A stretch of DNA of 64,000 nt from Ehretia macrophylla (lineage: Eukaryota > Streptophyta > Magnoliopsida > Boraginales > Ehretiaceae), in NCBI GenBank assembly GCA_037974665.1, contig CM075773.1, forward strand, positions 63,332,763-63,396,762, written 5' to 3'. A program made the position numbers and the translations under genes. The notes under the pieces are model-generated. The model was not told the DNA's origin and did not search any database. It worked only from the letters and a program-made list of their open reading frames with translations. Positions 36,081 to 46,775 of this stretch are shown piece after piece (position 1 is the stretch's first letter; each line of letters opens with the position of its first letter).

Positions 36081-38040
36081 GCTAGGAATTTCTATTTGAT
36101 TCTCAATCTTCATTGGGGGGTACGATGATGCTACAAGCAGGAGGATCACCAATATTTTTGGTTTCAATATTGGCTCCTTTCCTATCAAATACCTAGGAGT
36201 GCCTCTTATACCTGGTAGACTTCTCAACAGTCACTGCAAACAACTTGTTAATCGCAGCACTAATAGAATTGGAAAGTGGTCAACTAGGAATTTTTCATAT
36301 GCGAGCCGTCTCTAAATTGTGAAGTCAATTCTTAGCAATGTTCACTCTTTCTGGGCCCGTATGTTCATCCTCCTTAAAGGATGTCTCAAAGCTATTGAAC
36401 AGGTTCTTGTTTCTTTTCTCTGGTCCGGTTCAGACAATCTTGGCAAAAAAGCCTAAGTTATGTGGAGTGAGGTCTGTAAAAACAGATGAGGGAGGCTTGG
36501 GATTGCCAAGGCTCCAAGATACCAATCAAGCAGCCATCTTAAGGTATCTTTGGATTCTACATACTAAACAAAAATCTGTGGGGGGTCGGTGGATCTATTC
36601 AAACTACCTCTGCGACACAAATATTTGGGATGCTCTTATGCCCAATCGCCCGACTTGGTCATGGAGGAAAATTCTCCAGTTACGACCATTGGGTAAAAAT
36701 TGTATCATACATAAGGTTGGTAATGGTTGCAATACTCTTTTCTGGAAGGACCATTGGCACCCTTTGGGAATTCTAATTGATGTGTTTGGGGAACATGTTA
36801 TTCAAGAGGCCAGCTATGACATTAATTCTCTGTTAAAGACTTCATTTCAGAAGGTCACTCGTCTTGGTCGAAAAAATCCTCTATCTTTTAGGTAATTTCT
36901 CAATACATTGGTGATTTGTAACCTGACCTCAACAGAGAAGATCATTGCATTTGGATCAACTCCCCCAATGGGGAATACAAAATGAGATGGTTGTTGGATC
37001 TTATCAAACCACAATATAGCTTGGCCATTTGGAACAAATCTATTTGGTTTACACAGGAAATACCTAAACATTCATTTTGTACGTAACTCTGTTGGTTAGA
37101 TAAGCTCCCTACTAAACAGCGGATTTTGTCTTAGGGATTGTCCTTGGATCCCCTTTGTGTTCTTTGTCGGGCCTGCATTGGGGATATGGATCACCTCTTT
37201 GGTTTATGCTCATTCAGTCGCCGAATCTAGAGAAGAGGGTGGAATCTAACCAAAGGCCCTCCCAATATTAACAATTGGAGCTCGATTGTTGAGTGGTTTG
37301 ATCATATTGCAGCAACTTCCACTTTTCAATCTACTGTTATTTCTTTGGATCCTTTGTTTTCCACTTATGGAAAGAAAGAAATAGACGTGTTTACACTGGA
37401 GAAGCTCTATCCGAAGAAGACATCTTCAAGCATATTGTTTTTGATGTTATGACTAAAATATACAAGATTAAGAAAGTTAGATATTCTCTGTTGAACCAAG
37501 TCATCTGTAAGGCTTGGAATGTTGATGACCATATTTTTTGGTAATTGTTTTTTGGATTCTGTTGTTTTTTTTTACCATTAATTTATACCCGCTTCCTTTT
37601 AGCAAAAAAAATGATGCCAAGTATAGGAATTTGGGCTTTTACTCCTCTAGAATTATCTGGCATGTGAGGAGACTCATAGCACAATTGTTTCAAACAAATC
37701 TTTTAAAGATATGGCAATGGAAGGGAGACTTAAATCTGGCAGCCTCCTTCTGTTGTTCTTATGAAAGACCATCTTCATGTGTGCCTAAAAATGTGAAGTT
37801 GAGAAAACCAGCTGTTGGCTTTTACAAGCTTAACATTGATGGTAATGTTCATGGTCCTGAAGGAATGGCAGGAGGTGGGGGAATTCTTTATGACTGTAAG
37901 GAGGACCTTATATTTGGTTTCTTTATTCACTTGGGCCAGCAAAATACTTTGAAAATTGAAATTTTGGCTCTTATAAATATAAAGGCTTATCACATAAGAG
38001 ATTTCTCTTTATCTCTAATTACTGATTGTGTTGGCATAAT
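36081..38040 (+). pseudogene. LINE (L1-type) fragment, opposite orientation: RT end, zf-RVT, RNase H
   Basis: It starts in the late reverse-transcriptase region (FPIKYLGVPLIPGRL, about 36175-36220), continues with GGLGLPRLQDTNQAA (36338-36895 frame), a zf-RVT region (CVLCRAC...DMDHLFGLC, about 37155-37215) and an RNase H start (KGDLNLAASFCCSYERPSS, then VGFYKLNIDGN, about 37725-37850). The RNase H part is closely related to the LINE at 5781-6852. It begins directly where the minus LINE stops and ends where a Copia LTR remnant begins. Confidence 0.85.
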
Positions 38041-38170
38041 TTGTTGTTATCTTCAGTTACACTTGTACATATCAAATACGTTTTCTACTTCTTGTAAACT
38101 TCTCTGTAATTGTAACCTTAAATAGTCAATGAAAGCACTGTATGTTCAGGGCGAAAAATCATTTCTTACA
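38041..38170 (+). repeat. Copia-1 5' LTR remnant (3' part)
   Basis: It contains a typical Copia LTR tail (cttgtaaacttctctgtaatt, then a near caatgaaa motif) and ends in ttcttaca directly before the primer-binding site. The LTR start is lost at the LINE junction, whose exact place is uncertain. Confidence 0.55.
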
Positions 38171-38183
38171 TGGTATACAGAGC
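38171..38183 (+). other. Copia-1 primer-binding site (tRNA-iMet type)
   Basis: It reads TGGTATACAGAGC, one inserted base away from TGGTATCAGAGC, directly after the LTR end. Confidence 0.75.
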
Positions 38184-38239
38184 TTAGGGATTTCTTTTTT
38201 TACAAAATCTTCTTCTCTTGCAAACTCACCTTTCTTCTC

Positions 38240-39184
38240 ATGGTATCCACCGTTGCCGCTGATGGCTCCTCTAATACACCCTCCCGTACTACGAACCCAA
38301 AAATTGATACACCCACCTCTTCCCTGGCATCTTTGCCCTTCGTTAAGAGCATTCCCTAAGAACTTTCCCTTAAACTTGGTACTGATAACTTTATCCTATA
38401 GAAGACGCAGGTTTATCCCGTTCTTCATTGTCATGGCTTGTTAGGTTTCATTGATGGATCAATTCCTAAACCTTCTACTCCTGCTTCTGAAATGATTCAA
38501 TGGATACGTCTCGATCAAATAGTTCTCGGGTGGCTGTTGGTTTCCCTTTCTGATTTAGAATTATCTTAGGTGGTTGATAAAGTCACAGCTTGCGATGTTT
38601 GGACTACTACTTTGGATCTTCTCTACGGTTCACAATCCATAGCAAGAATCCAACAAATAAAGACTGAACTTCAATCTCTGTGTAAAGCGTCTCGATTAAT
38701 TCATGCCTATATACAACATGCCAAGTCGTTGTCTCTTATTCTCGTAAGTGCTGGCTGTAATGTTACCGACGACGATCTTGTGTTATAGACTCTTTGGGGC
38801 TTAGGTTCTGATTTTGATCCAATAGTTGTTGCTGTGAACTCCAAACCTGATAGCCCCACGTTCGCTGAAGTGTGTGGTCTTCTTATGGATTTTGAAATTC
38901 ACTTGCAGTCTTCTTCATCCCTTGTCTCCAAATTTGTTGCTCTTATCGTTGTACCTGCTCATGAATCAAATGACTCTCCATGCCAATTCTCTCCTCAACG
39001 TGGTTTATTTTTATCTGGACGTCGAGGGGGGCATGACAATTGTGGTCAAGGGCAAGGACGAGAACTCTAGCCAACTAATTCAACTTCTTCTAATTCAGGC
39101 TCTTCACATGCCGTCTGTTATCGGTGTGGCTATCCCTATCACAAGGCCAACAACTGTTGGGCTCCGGACGATGCAATTAATGCT
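38240..39184 (+). pseudogene. Copia-1 gag
   Basis: A Ser/Thr-rich start (MVSTVAADGSSNTPSRT) is followed by the gag core: WTTTLDLLYGSQSIARIQQI, LQSLCKASR and VTDDDLVL, then a zinc knuckle CYRCGYPYHKANNC at 39116-39157. A TAG at 38786-38788 stands where Gln is expected, and other frameshifts are present. Gag would form the virus-like particle of the retrotransposon. The frame continues into protease at 44049 after Copia-2 is skipped. Confidence 0.85.
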
Positions 39185-39189
39185 AATAC

Positions 39190-39407
39190 AAAAGGATATA
39201 AGACTGAAAAAGTATAATACAAGAATCTCATCTTCATATTTTGTGTTTAGATATCTTATAGAATGTAATGCAATAGGGTTTAAATAGACAAACTAAACTA
39301 CAATTGTCAAACATAATAAATGCATCACACTGCTCAAGAATCACATTGCTCAAGATCTGATGAGGCACACTGCTCAAGAAATCTTCTTCTTTACAGATAT
39401 TTCAACA
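39190..39407 (-). repeat. Copia-2 3' LTR
   Basis: On the minus strand it starts TGTTGAAATATCTG and ends ATATCCTTTT, so the terminal pair is TG...TT instead of TG...CA. Three ctgctcaagaa-like words lie inside. Confidence 0.9.
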
Positions 39408-39418
39408 CTCCCCCTCAA
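39408..39418 (-). other. Copia-2 polypurine tract
   Basis: The minus strand reads TTGAGGGGGAG directly before the 3' LTR, a very common Copia arrangement. Confidence 0.85.
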
Positions 39419-42400
39419 GTTGGGGTGAAGATATCAATGAGCCCGAGCTTGACAAGAGCTGATTGGAGAAGTGACGGTCCAATTGACTTAGTAAACATAT
39501 CAGCAACCTGCTCGGATGATGTAACAAAACAAGGTGTGATAACCCCTGAGCGAACTTTTTCCCGAATAAAATGGATATCAACCTCAATGTGTTTTGTCCT
39601 CTCATGAAGGACTGAGTCAGAGGACAACATAATGGCAGATTTATTATCACAGAACAAGGTAGACGAGTTAATCACTTAAAAACCCAACTCAGTCAAAAGA
39701 TACGTAACCAGAGAAGTTCACATGTTCCTTGAGCCATAGCACGGTACTTAGCTTCTACGGAAGATCGTGAGACAACAGCTTGCTTCTTACTTTTCCATGA
39801 GATAAGATGATTTACACGGAAGGTGCATATCCCCGAGGTAAAACGCCTATCACTTTTTGACCCTGCATAATCAGCATTAGTGTAACACGATAGTCCCTCC
39901 TATATACCAGTTGTGTAGAAGATACCGAGACCAGGACAAGCTTTAAGATACCGAAGGATATGATAGACTACATCCAGATGAGGTGTGCGAGGTGCATGCA
40001 TAAACTAGCTTACAACACTCACTGCATATGTAAGGTCCGGCCTTGTATTAGTTAAGTAGATAAGTCGGCCCACAAGTCTTTGATATACTGATGGCTCAGT
40101 TAATAATTTCCCTAATTCTATTGTCAACTTAAGATTGGGATCTATAGGAGTGGAGGCAGGTCGACAACCAAGCACACCTGTATCCTGAAGGAGATCCATT
40201 GTATATTTTCGCTAGGATAAAGATATATCCTGACGATTTCAAGCCACCTCAATACCAAGAAAGTATCGTAGTATGCCTAAATCCTTAATGTCAAAGATCG
40301 TCCCAAGGTCACGCTTCACTTGAACCATCCCTGTAGTGTCATCTTCAGTAATGATAATATCATCTACATATACTAAGAAAATGATGCACCTACCCTGAGG
40401 ATGGCAACAAATGAAACATATATGATCTGAATGACACTGAGTGAAGCTCATAGTAAGGACCACCTCACTGAAACGACTAAACCAAGCTCGAGGGGACTGT
40501 TTAAGCCCGTAGAGAGAGTTGCGAAGGCAACATACTTTCTTTGAATACTCCTCCTAAGCCCGAAAACCTGGTGGAGGATCCATGTAGATTGTCTTAGATA
40601 GGTCGCCATTGAGGAAGGAATTCTTGACATCCAATTGGCGAAGAAGCCAAGAATGAGAGTCGGCCAAAGAAACAAGGAGTCGGACGGTAGTTAATTTAGC
40701 AACAGGGGCAAATGTGGCACCGAAATCTTTGCCTGGTACTTGAGTGAACCCTTTAGCCACAAGACAGGTCTTATATCGATCGATGGTGTCGTCTGCAAGG
40801 TACTTCACACTAAATACCCATTTACACCCAACTGTCCGTTCACTAGCTGAAAGATCTACCAGCTCCCACATCTAATTCTGTTGTAGGGCATCCATTTATG
40901 TTTTCATAGCAGCCACCCATAAAGGATTCTGGAGAGCCTCATGAATGGAGCGAGGAATAGAAACTGAATCAACCTGGCCAAGGAAAGATTTATATTGATT
41001 GGAGAGACCCTGAAAAGACACAGACTTGGCAATATGATGATTAGTACTACTCGAAAGCAAGTAACGGGAAGGGGGACGCCGTTCACGAGTAGGGTAATGA
41101 GGAAAGATAGGTTCAGATACCAAGGGAGAAGTAGGGTTACCTGAATCTGAAGAAGAATCTGGAAGTGGAGTGGAGCACGATAACGCCGAGAGTAGACCTG
41201 TAATGGGATTGGAGACGAAACAGGTAGTAAAAAGTCACTGGTGTTAGGTGGTAATTTAGTGGTAGGCAGAGATATGTCAAGTAGAAGAATAGGGCGTGGA
41301 AGCAAAGGAGGATCTGAAGTAGATAACTTCTTAGGAGGTTGCTCTAAGGACGAAGAAGGAGTAGAGAAGAATGGGGTAGTCTCAAGGAAAGTGACATCCA
41401 TAGAGTGGTGAAAGTGAGTTACAGGATCATAACACCTATATCCTTTAGACATGGAAGAATACCCGAGAAAGATACAACGGATAGCCTTATCGTCTAGCTT
41501 AGTGCGGGTAGGGCTACGATTTTGAACAAAACATGTACACCCAAAAACTTGTAGGAGAATAGGGAAGAGAATAGTATTTGGCAGTAGAATGTGCAAGGGT
41601 GTTTGACCTTGGAGAACACGACTAGGTGTGCAATTTATTATGTATGTAGCAGTGAGGACAGCCATGTGCCAAAAATGTTTCAGGACATTCATACCACGTA
41701 AAAGACACCGAACCATATACATAATGTGGTGGTTCTTTCGTTCTACCACACCATTTTGTTCAGGTGTATAAGGACAAGTAAGTTGCTGAAGAATGCCTCT
41801 CTTATTAAGTTCAGCTCGAAAATCATTGGTTAAGTATTCCCTACCATTATCAGACCTGATATTACGAACAACAGTGTGAAATTAGGCTTTCACCATTTGA
41901 AGGAAGTGAATGAAATGAGTGAAGTCTTCAGATTTTTTCTTCATTAGGTAGACCCAAGTACAACGACTATAATCATCTATAAAAGTTACATAGTAACGAT
42001 GTTGAGAAAGAGTCATGATAGAAGAGGGTCCCCAAATATTAGAGTGGACAAGGTCAAAGGCACAGGGAGCTCGATACATTCGAGGAATATATGTAGTACG
42101 AGTATGTTTTGACAATTCACAAGTCACACATTTGAACTTAGAATCCTTGCATGCTTTATTAAAAGACGGAAATAACCAACATAAATATTGAAAATTTGTA
42201 TGTCCTAAACGAGCATGCCACAAATCTAGGTTTTGAAGAGATTCAACAGAAGTACCAAAAATAGAAGACACGGAGGCGTGCAGACTAGACGAGGGTATAG
42301 TAAAAATTGAAGGTTCACCAAAATAGTAAAGTCCATCGTGCTCATATCATTTGCCAAGAATCTTCTTCAAAGTCAGGTCCTGCAAGAAACAATGATTGGG

Positions 42401-42649
42401 TAAGAAAACAACTGCACAGTTGAGACTTTTGATAAGATGGCTAACAAATAACATATTATAAGCAAATTTAGGGACATAGTAGACAGAGTGACAAGTAATA
42501 TTTGAGGATAAACAGGCATCTCCCTGACAATGGATATGAATAGAAGTTCCGTCGGCAATTCGAACTGATTGATTTATAGAAGTGACAAAAGAGGAAAATA
42601 TGGAAAGCTCACCAGCCATATGGTTATTGGCCCCAGAATCCAAAATTCA
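39415..42649 (-). pseudogene. Copia-2 pol (protease, integrase, reverse transcriptase, RNase H)
   Basis: In order on the minus strand: protease LDSGANNHMAG (about 42610-42643), pre-integrase LWHARLGHTNF (about 42200-42240), integrase FIDDYSRCTWVY, IRSDNGREYL and GVVERKNHH (42000 down to 41720), reverse transcriptase from WELVDLS (40870) with GCKWVFSVKYL, LDVKNSFLNGDL and YVDDIII (about 40350-40380), then RNase H with CDNKSAIML and ERTKHIEVDIHFIRE (39675 to 39415). Stops include TGA at 42647-42649 (Trp expected), TAA at 41882-41884, TAG at 40872-40874 and TAG at 40554-40556 (Gln expected). Several frames are needed, so it cannot make a polyprotein. Confidence 0.9.
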
Positions 42650-43811
42650 AGATGGTTGGCCTAACTTACTATGAAGAGCGGTAAGAGTACCGGTAGCAAG
42701 GGTAGTCGTGGGGCCAAACGTGAAGTTAGACCCAAATGTAGTCGAAGCTAAGCAATTCGAGCCTGAAGTTGACTGTAATCTGGCGGAGCCAGAGTTGATT
42801 CTAAGGGCACAAAAGTATGAGCCATAGATGCAATATTCTAAAGATAATAGCTTCAAAATAAAAATAGTGATAATATCACTATTGTTCCAAAAGAACAAAT
42901 AAGACATTGATATTTAGCAAATAAAATACAGCTGATATTTAGTAAATAAAAAAAGGCTAATACTTAGCAAAGAAGAGAATGACACGAAGACAAGGCAGAT
43001 GAAGGCAGATAACAACAGTGACGATAAAAGGTAGCCGGACACTCGGATACCACGAAGAGAGACGACAATGTAGAGAAAGAACACCAACCACGTGGGACCA
43101 ATAGGTCACTTTTGATAATAATCTTATTCAAAAAATGCACAAGTGCTTGCCTCGGGTAGAGATTTTTACATTAAACAAACAAAAAATTATTGTGGTGTCC
43201 CCATGTTATCTTCTGATTTTCATCATTCGCAGAATGCACAACTTTAACTCAAATATAAATGAACAAGAAATAGCTGGATTTTTTTTTAATTTTTTTTTAT
43301 TTTAGGGGAAAAGAATGGGGACCACGTGCTTTTTCATGTAAATGAGTCTACCAATGTTGACTTTAACCCCATAAGAAACGTGCAAGAAATGGCTAGAATT
43401 TTTGTAGGGAAAAAGATTGGGGACCGCTTGCTTTATCATGAAAAAGAACCTACCAATGTTGACTTTAACCCTATAAGAAATGAACAAGAAATGGCTGGAA
43501 GCAATTGGGACAATGTGCAACTTAAAATGGCTGAAAATTTTTTGAAGGAAAAAAAATGGCGACCGTGAGCATGATTTTTTTTTAATCATGAAGACCGTTG
43601 ATTTGGTTGCGTCGGAGAGCAGCTATGGTGGCGACGTCAGAGATGGTGTCGGAGATCTGTTGACGGTGGCGTGGAAGATTTGCTCCCTAAGCCGCGATTG
43701 AGATAAGTTTGTTTGTGAAGAAAATCTAAAGGAGATGAATAGTAGATAGCTGAAGGATGACGATGAACAGTAACTTTTTTTGTGTGTGTGTGTGTTTTCC
43801 TCTAACGTTGT
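42650..43811 (-). other. Copia-2 leader and former gag region, degenerate, with tandem duplication
   Basis: No convincing gag core or zinc knuckle is visible. Two units of about 113 bp (43309-43535) share ctaccaatgttgactttaac and ataagaaa; the duplication makes short open frames on both strands without known domains. The leader near 43600-43800 is GC-richer and carries a gtgtgt run. Confidence 0.55.
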
Positions 43812-43825
43812 GGCTTTTGATACCA
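43812..43825 (-). other. Copia-2 primer-binding site (tRNA-iMet type)
   Basis: The minus strand reads TGGTATCAAAAGCC, adjoining the 5' LTR with no spacer. Confidence 0.85.
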
Positions 43826-44043
43826 AAAAGGATATAAGACTGAAAAAGTATAATACAAGAATCTCATCTTCATGTTTTGTGTTTAGATATCTTATAGAAT
43901 GTAAAACAATAGGGTTTAAATAGACATTCTAAACTACAATTGTCAAACATAATAAATGCATCAAACTACTCAAGAATCACATTGCTCAAGATCTGGTGAG
44001 GCACACTGCTCAAGAAATCTTCTTCTTTACAGATATTTCAACA
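43826..44043 (-). repeat. Copia-2 5' LTR
   Basis: It has the same 218-bp length and termini as the 3' LTR. Confidence 0.9.
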
Positions 44044-44048
44044 AATAC

Positions 44049-44504
44049 TAATGCTATTTCGGCAATGCAAATTTCTGACTCATCTGATTCTGTCTGGTAT
44101 ATTGATACAGGAGCTAGTCATCACATGACCTCAGATGAAAATTGTGTTTCTAATAAGCAACCATATATGGTACTAATCGTGTCTTAGTTGGAAATGGCGT
44201 TGGGTTGCCTATCTCTCAAACTGGTATCACTTCTATTCCTTTATCTCATAGCTCTATTTTACATTCTAATGTACTGGTTGTTCCCTCAATTACCAAACAA
44301 CTTCTATCTGCTGCTTAGTTCACAAAGGAACATGACTGCTACTTTATTTTCACTCCATCTGACTATTGTATTAAGGATATTAAGACAGGCAGAACTCTTC
44401 ACCAAGGCACGATTGAGGGAGCTCTTTATGCTCTTCGTCAACCTTTCAAGTTCAGTTTCACAGCAAATAAAGTATCCTCCGAGGTTTGGCTTGCTCGCTT
44501 GGGG
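44049..44504 (+). pseudogene. Copia-1 protease and start of pre-integrase region
   Basis: The frame resumes from gag after the Copia-2 insertion: SSDSVWYIDTGASHHMTSD (about 44080-44138) is the aspartic protease active site with DTGAS. Downstream, fragments of the linker are in different frames, ending in the pre-integrase words EVWLARLG at 44504, where the hAT-like element begins. Confidence 0.85.
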
Positions 44505-45712
44505 CATAGTTCGCGAATCGTGAATCGTATCGTGAATCGAAATCTCATTTTTTTGAATCGTGAATCGTACCGATTCGGTCACAAATTTAAAAATAGATAA
44601 TATTTGATATATTACATTTTCATAATAGTTTTTAGTCAAAATTATTCATTTCAATTGATATAAATATTTGTTTTTTGTTAACCATAGTTTAATAGTAAAT
44701 ATCAAAGTACATTAAAAACAAAATATTATGAAATAATCAAATAATAATAGTGGCCAATTAAAGTGTTATCACCATTAAAGTCTTTGATTTAATAATGCAA
44801 AGTTGTTGACTTGACTCTTGACCATACAAAAGCAATGACTGAAAAGGCAAGGCTTTTAAGCATCAACCACTGATCAACTCAATAAAAATAAACACCAAGC
44901 AAAGACAATAGTTTTCCAAGACTTTTTTTTTTTTGTCGGTAAAGACTAAGGTCCAAGACCATTTCAAGCCACTCAATAAAGGCCCGTAAACAAAGATAAA
45001 ATGCAAAGTTCCAAAAACAAAAGAAAGAGCAAGATCAGTGAGCACACTGAGCAGTAAAGAAGGAGTTCGACCAAAAAAAAAAGAGCAGTAAAAAAAAAGC
45101 AAGATCAAATGCAAAGTTTCAAAAAGTAAAGAAAAAGCAAAGATCAGTGAGCAGTAAAGAAAGAGAAGATCAACAACGCACTTATAATCGGTGAAGCTAT
45201 TTGATCGATGAAGCAATTTGATCGGCGAAGCAAGTTGATCGGCGAAGCAATTTCATCGGCGAAGCAATTTCATCGACGAAGCCTTTGATCGAGATGAGTA
45301 CATTTCTCTCCCTCTCTATATTTTAGGGCTTTTAATTGGATGATTTTTAACTGTTTTGATTTTATAATTATAGTTAAAAAGTTGATGTTTTTAACATAAA
45401 TGGGATTTTTTTTTGTTTGTTTGTTTATATTTTTAAAAAATCAACCAATTGTTTGCTGATTGAAAAAATCTAAAGTGGGCTCTTTCGTTTTTTTTTTTTT
45501 TTTGGATTTTTTGGGCTTTTGTTTTTGTTTTTTTCCCGAATTGTGCCGATTCACCGAATCGCACGATTCGCTGCGATTCGCTACGATTCACTCCGATTCG
45601 CTTACCGATTCACTCTAATTAACGATTCACCAATTGATTCGTATCGTTTTTCATATGAATCGAACCAAATCGGACGATTCGTAGGGCGAATCGTACGATT
45701 ACGATAACTATG
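44505..45712. mobile_element. hAT-like non-autonomous element, 1.2 kb
   Basis: The host sequence gcttgggg is duplicated on both sides (44497-44504 and 45713-45720), an exact 8-bp target duplication. The ends start CATAGTTCGCGAATCG and, from the right, CATAGTTATCGTAATCG. Both subterminal zones are packed with cgattcg or cgaatcg words (for example 44514-44575 and 45539-45705), as in transposase-binding repeats of hAT elements. There is no transposase; the centre is A-rich and holds a GATCGGCGAAGC minisatellite. The interrupted Copia pre-integrase frame confirms the boundaries. Confidence 0.88.
45195..45295 (+). repeat. Minisatellite, 18-20 bp unit, inside the hAT-like element
   Basis: About five copies of tgatcggcgaagcaattt-type units follow one another. 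Confidence 0.8.
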
Positions 45713-45720
45713 GCTTGGGG

Positions 45721-46775
45721 TACCCATCCATTTTAACCTTTCAGCAACTTCGCAAATTAGATCCAATAACTGTTTCCCCTGCTTCAACATCACTGTGCGG
45801 CAGTTGTCAATTACGCAAGAGTCACCGGCTGTCCTTTGAGAATCATGTATTATGTTCTTCAAATGTACTCCATATTATTCATTGCGATGTATGGGGTCCA
45901 GCCCCGACAAATTCAATTGAAGGCTTTCAGTATTATCTCATTTTAATAGATGATTTTACTCGTTATGCATGGTATTTTCCACTTGTTCGTAAATCAGATG
46001 TTACAACTGTCTTTCCGCAATTTATCTCCATGGTTGAAAATCTGTGGTACTAAAACAAAAATTATCCAGAGTGATGGTGGGGGTGAATTCATTGCTAATA
46101 ATCTCCAATTATATTTTAAAGAACGAGGTATTATTCATCAAATGTCATGTCCCGGAACCCCGGAACATAATGAAATAGCGGAATGTAAACAATGACATCT
46201 GGTTGAAACTGAGCTAACTATGCTCGCCTACAGTACGTTGCCTCATGCGTTTTGGAACTTTGCCTTCTCAACAACAATCTATCTAATCAACAGGATGCTT
46301 ACACCATTATTGGGTAACAAATCTTCTTATGAGTTTCTCTATGGGAAAATTCCAGATTATTCATTTTTAAGGTACTTGGCTTGCTTTGTTATCCGTGCTC
46401 AAGTCCATTTGGCCGTTCCAAACTGGATTATAAGAGTTGTCGCTGCATATTTCTTGGCTATAGCCCATGTCACAAAGGATATAAATGCTTCAATCTTCGT
46501 ACATATAAAGTGTTCATATCTCGGCATGTTGTATTTGATGAAGCTAATTTTCCTTCTCTGTCGTCTATCTCTAATGCTCCATCTTTGCAGCAACAGGTCA
46601 CGACATTCACAAAGTCTCCATTTCCTATTTCCCGCCTTAATGATATTTTGGCACAACAAGGACCATTTGCTCGCTCTTCAACTCAATTGCATTCATCAAT
46701 GCCAAATAATACTCCGCATGCAAGTGTCGAAATTGAGCCATCCACCCAATCTCCAATCACTCATGAGTCATAACC
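45721..46775 (+). pseudogene. Copia-1 pre-integrase and integrase
   Basis: It reads CGSCQLRKSHRLSF (pre-integrase zinc motif half), HCDVWGPAP, LILIDDFTRYAWYFPL (first catalytic Asp), IIQSDGGGEF (second Asp) and GTPEHNEIAECKQ (Glu region). A TGA at 46193-46195 stands where Arg is usual, then HLVETELTML, and SCRCIFLGYSPCHKGYKCF. The last 340 bp (46437-46775) are nearly identical to 60978-61316. Confidence 0.88.

Larger units (their letters stand above)
39190..44043 (-). mobile_element. Copia-2: complete-ended Copia retrotransposon, 4.85 kb, degenerate
   Basis: Two 218-bp LTRs (39190-39407 and 43826-44043) are flanked by the 5-bp duplication aatac (39185-39189 and 44044-44048). On the minus strand the 5' LTR is followed immediately by TGGTATCAAAAGCC (primer-binding site), and the 3' LTR is preceded by TTGAGGGGGAG (polypurine tract). 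Protease, integrase, reverse transcriptase and RNase H follow in Copia order but carry stops. The gag region is mostly replaced by other sequence. I count about 8 mismatches between the LTRs. Confidence 0.93.
38041..46775 (+). mobile_element. Copia-1: Copia retrotransposon remnant split by two insertions
   Basis: The reading order LTR remnant, primer-binding site, gag, protease, pre-integrase, integrase is preserved across two insertions: Copia-2 (39190-44043) between the gag zinc knuckle and protease, and a hAT-like element (44505-45712) inside the pre-integrase block. Rejoining across both target duplications keeps the reading frame. The copy ends at 46775 before reverse transcriptase; a related piece that continues further is at 60975-61694. 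Confidence 0.85.

Noticed and set aside
43302-43589. Open frames on both strands in Copia-2
   Set aside because: They come from a 113-bp tandem duplication in non-coding leader sequence.
45195-45295. Possible CRISPR-like array
   Set aside because: The units are contiguous without unique spacers, lie inside a plant transposon, and form an ordinary minisatellite.
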